From an uncultured Clostridia bacterium (GTDB lineage: Bacteria; Bacillota; Clostridia; Oscillospirales; Acutalibacteraceae): DNA of 7,444 bases. The translations under genes were made by a program, and so were the position numbers. Shown piece after piece: positions 5,906 through 7,444 of this stretch (within the stretch, counting starts at the first letter, position 1; the number at the start of each line of letters is the position of its first letter). The stretch lies in the NCBI GenBank assembly GCA_944382025.1, contig CALWMQ010000060.1:1-7444 (forward strand). Direction: 5' to 3'. The notes beneath the pieces were generated by a model that saw nothing but the letters and a program-made list of their open reading frames with translations, was not told where the DNA came from and searched no databases.

Positions 5906-5935
5906 ATTCTATCACATGGATTCGTTATTTGTCAA
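5906..5935 (-). promoter_or_regulatory. main str-operon promoter overlapping the rpoC 3' end
   Basis: On the minus strand a consensus -35 TTGACA (5930-5935) is followed after 18 bases by TAGAAT (5906-5911). The rpoC stop codon TGA (5912-5914) supplies the extended -10 TGn, and TAG of the -10 is a second in-frame stop. Transcription should begin near 5900, giving a leader of about 130 nt. This separates expression of the ribosomal genes from that of rpoBC. Confidence 0.88.
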
Positions 5936-7444
5936 GCCTGATTCCGCTGTAGAAGCCGCGGGAGCGGATCCGTTTTCCCCTATGGAACCGGTGGGTTCTT
6001 CCTCGTCCTCCAGCATACTGCGCAGGGTGACAATGTAGGGATCGGTTTCCGAGGCGTGGGTATTCACCACATCTACATCGGTATATACCTGCATACCGGT
6101 ACCGGCGGGCACCAGCTTGCCGATGATGACGTTTTCCTTCAGGCCCAGCAGCGGGTCAGCCTTGCCCTTGATAGCCGCCTCGGTAAGCACCCGGGTGGTC
6201 TCCTGGAACGAGGCGGCGGACAGGAAGGAATCCGTGGCCAAAGAGGCCTTGGTAATACCCAGCAGAACCGGCGCGCAGGTAGCTTCCTTGAGATGGATCT
6301 CCCCGTTTTCGATCCGCTGGCGTACCCGATCGTTCTCGGCGTCGAATTCGGCCCGGTCGATCATGGAGCCGGACAGCAGGTAGGTATCGCCGGAATCTTC
6401 CACCCGTACCTTACGCATCATCTGGCGCACAATAACTTCCACGTGCTTATCATTGATATCCACGCCCTGCATCCGGTAGGTGCGCTGCACTTCCTGAATC
6501 AGGTAGTTCTGTACCGCCTCAGGGCCGCTGATCACCAGAATATCATGAGGATTGATGGAGCCTTCGGTCAGTCGGTCGCCCGCTTTGACGAAATCCCCTT
6601 CCTGGACACGCACACGGGAACCGAAAGGAATCACATAGCTTTTCTCGTCCACGTTGCCGTCCTCATTATGGGTCACATAGGCCATCCGCTTTTTCTTTTC
6701 CTCGCCGAACCGGACAACACCGTCGATTTCGGAGATAATGGCCAGATGTTTGGGCTTCCGGCCCTCGAACAGCTCCTCAACCCGGGGAAGACCCTGGGTG
6801 ATATCCTCAGCGGAGGCGACACCGCCGGTGTGGAAGGTACGCATGGTCAGCTGGGTACCGGGTTCGCCGATGGACTGGGCGGCAATGATACCCACAGCCT
6901 CACCAACGGTTACGGGATCCACGGTAGCCAGGTTAGCGCCGTAGCACTTGGCACATACCCCGTGCTTGGCGGTGCAGGTCAGCACCGAACGGATCTTGAT
7001 CCGCTGCACACCGTACTGGTTCACCAAAAGGTCAGCCTCTTTATCTCCCATCATGGTGTGGTGGCTTACCACCACTTCACCGGTCTTGGGATCGCAGAAA
7101 TCTTCGGTCAGGTACCGGCCTACCAGACGTTCGGTCAGAGGCTCGATCATTTCCTTGCCGTCCTTGATATCGTACACCTCGATACCCTCGGTGGTGCCGC
7201 AGTCCTCTTCACGGATGATCACATCCTGGGCCACGTCTACCAGACGGCGGGTCAGGTAACCGGAGTCAGCGGTACGCAGGGCGGTATCGGCCAGGCCCTT
7301 CCGGGCGCCACGGGAGGAAATGAAGTATTCCAAAATGTTCAGGCCTTCCCGGTAGTTGGAACGGATAGGAACCTCAATGGTCCGTCCGGAGGTATTGGCG
7401 ATCAGGCCGCGCATACCGGCCAGCTGACGGATCTGGGCGATAGA
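5912..7444 (-). CDS. rpoC: DNA-directed RNA polymerase subunit beta', C-terminal part (cut by window edge)
   Basis: The visible 510 residues run from the window edge (SIAQIRQLAGMRGL) to the stop at 5912; no start is present, and the internal Met at 7414 is not the start. Numbered from the edge, the bridge helix (GARKGLADTALRTADSGYLT and following residues) spans about 43-76. The second zinc site has Cys82, Cys157, Cys164 and Cys167 (the last three in CTAKHGVCAKC). The trigger loop MRTFHTGGVASAEDITQGLP starts at 201 with its catalytic-region histidine at 205. The loop runs straight on without the large SI3 insertion of proteobacteria, as in Gram-positive beta'. The C-terminal tail (about the last 30 residues) is acidic and Ser/Gly-rich. 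The final codons overlap the str promoter at 5906-5935. Confidence 0.99.
   Translation of the reverse strand, partial: SIAQIRQLAGMRGLIANTSGRTIEVPIRSNYREGLNILEYFISSRGARKGLADTALRTADSGYLTRRLVDVAQDVIIREEDCGTTEGIEVYDIKDGKEMIEPLTERLVGRYLTEDFCDPKTGEVVVSHHTMMGDKEADLLVNQYGVQRIKIRSVLTCTAKHGVCAKCYGANLATVDPVTVGEAVGIIAAQSIGEPGTQLTMRTFHTGGVASAEDITQGLPRVEELFEGRKPKHLAIISEIDGVVRFGEEKKKRMAYVTHNEDGNVDEKSYVIPFGSRVRVQEGDFVKAGDRLTEGSINPHDILVISGPEAVQNYLIQEVQRTYRMQGVDINDKHVEVIVRQMMRKVRVEDSGDTYLLSGSMIDRAEFDAENDRVRQRIENGEIHLKEATCAPVLLGITKASLATDSFLSAASFQETTRVLTEAAIKGKADPLLGLKENVIIGKLVPAGTGMQVYTDVDVVNTHASETDPYIVTLRSMLEDEEEPTGSIGENGSAPAASTAESGLTNNESM

Overview
The window is a bacterial ribosomal and elongation-factor (str) operon read entirely on the minus strand. 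In transcription order it holds the 3' third of rpoC (RNA polymerase beta'), a small L7Ae-type protein gene (rplGB/ybxF), rpsL (S12), rpsG (S7), fusA (EF-G) and tuf (EF-Tu). An intrinsic terminator closes the cluster. After a gap of about 420 bases comes the 5' part of a NifU/IscU-like Fe-S scaffold gene, also on the minus strand and cut by the window edge.

The source looks like a Bacillota genome, class Clostridia, probably Oscillospirales. The signs are: an L7Ae-like gene between rpoC and rpsL; a beta' trigger loop without the proteobacterial SI3 insertion; an S12 with the long N-terminal insertion (142 residues); AGGAGG Shine-Dalgarno sequences before four genes; and a clostridial-type Fe-S scaffold protein. 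The order-level placement is by recognition of the proteins, not by a search.

Right to left: rpoC (to 5912) ends in TGA. A near-consensus promoter overlaps its last codons and should start an operon transcript near 5900. A leader of about 130 nt with a strong hairpin and an alternative fold precedes rplGB (5526-5771). rpsL (4991-5419, TTG start) is flanked by a perfect 19-bp inverted repeat, one copy abutting its ribosome site and the other in the rpsL-rpsG spacer. That 205-base spacer is rich in dyads and is the place where S7 feedback acts in E. coli. rpsG (4315-4785) starts at GTG. fusA (2106-4190) follows after a structured spacer. tuf (755-1957) has its own extended -10 promoter in the fusA-tuf gap, so it can be made both from the operon and separately. 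The terminator at 659-700 ends the unit.

The genes are ordinary and intact. What deserves a second look is the untranslated sequence: the inverted repeat around rpsL, the spacer after it, the rplGB leader and the two internal promoters. I see no mobile element, CRISPR array, tRNA or rRNA gene.
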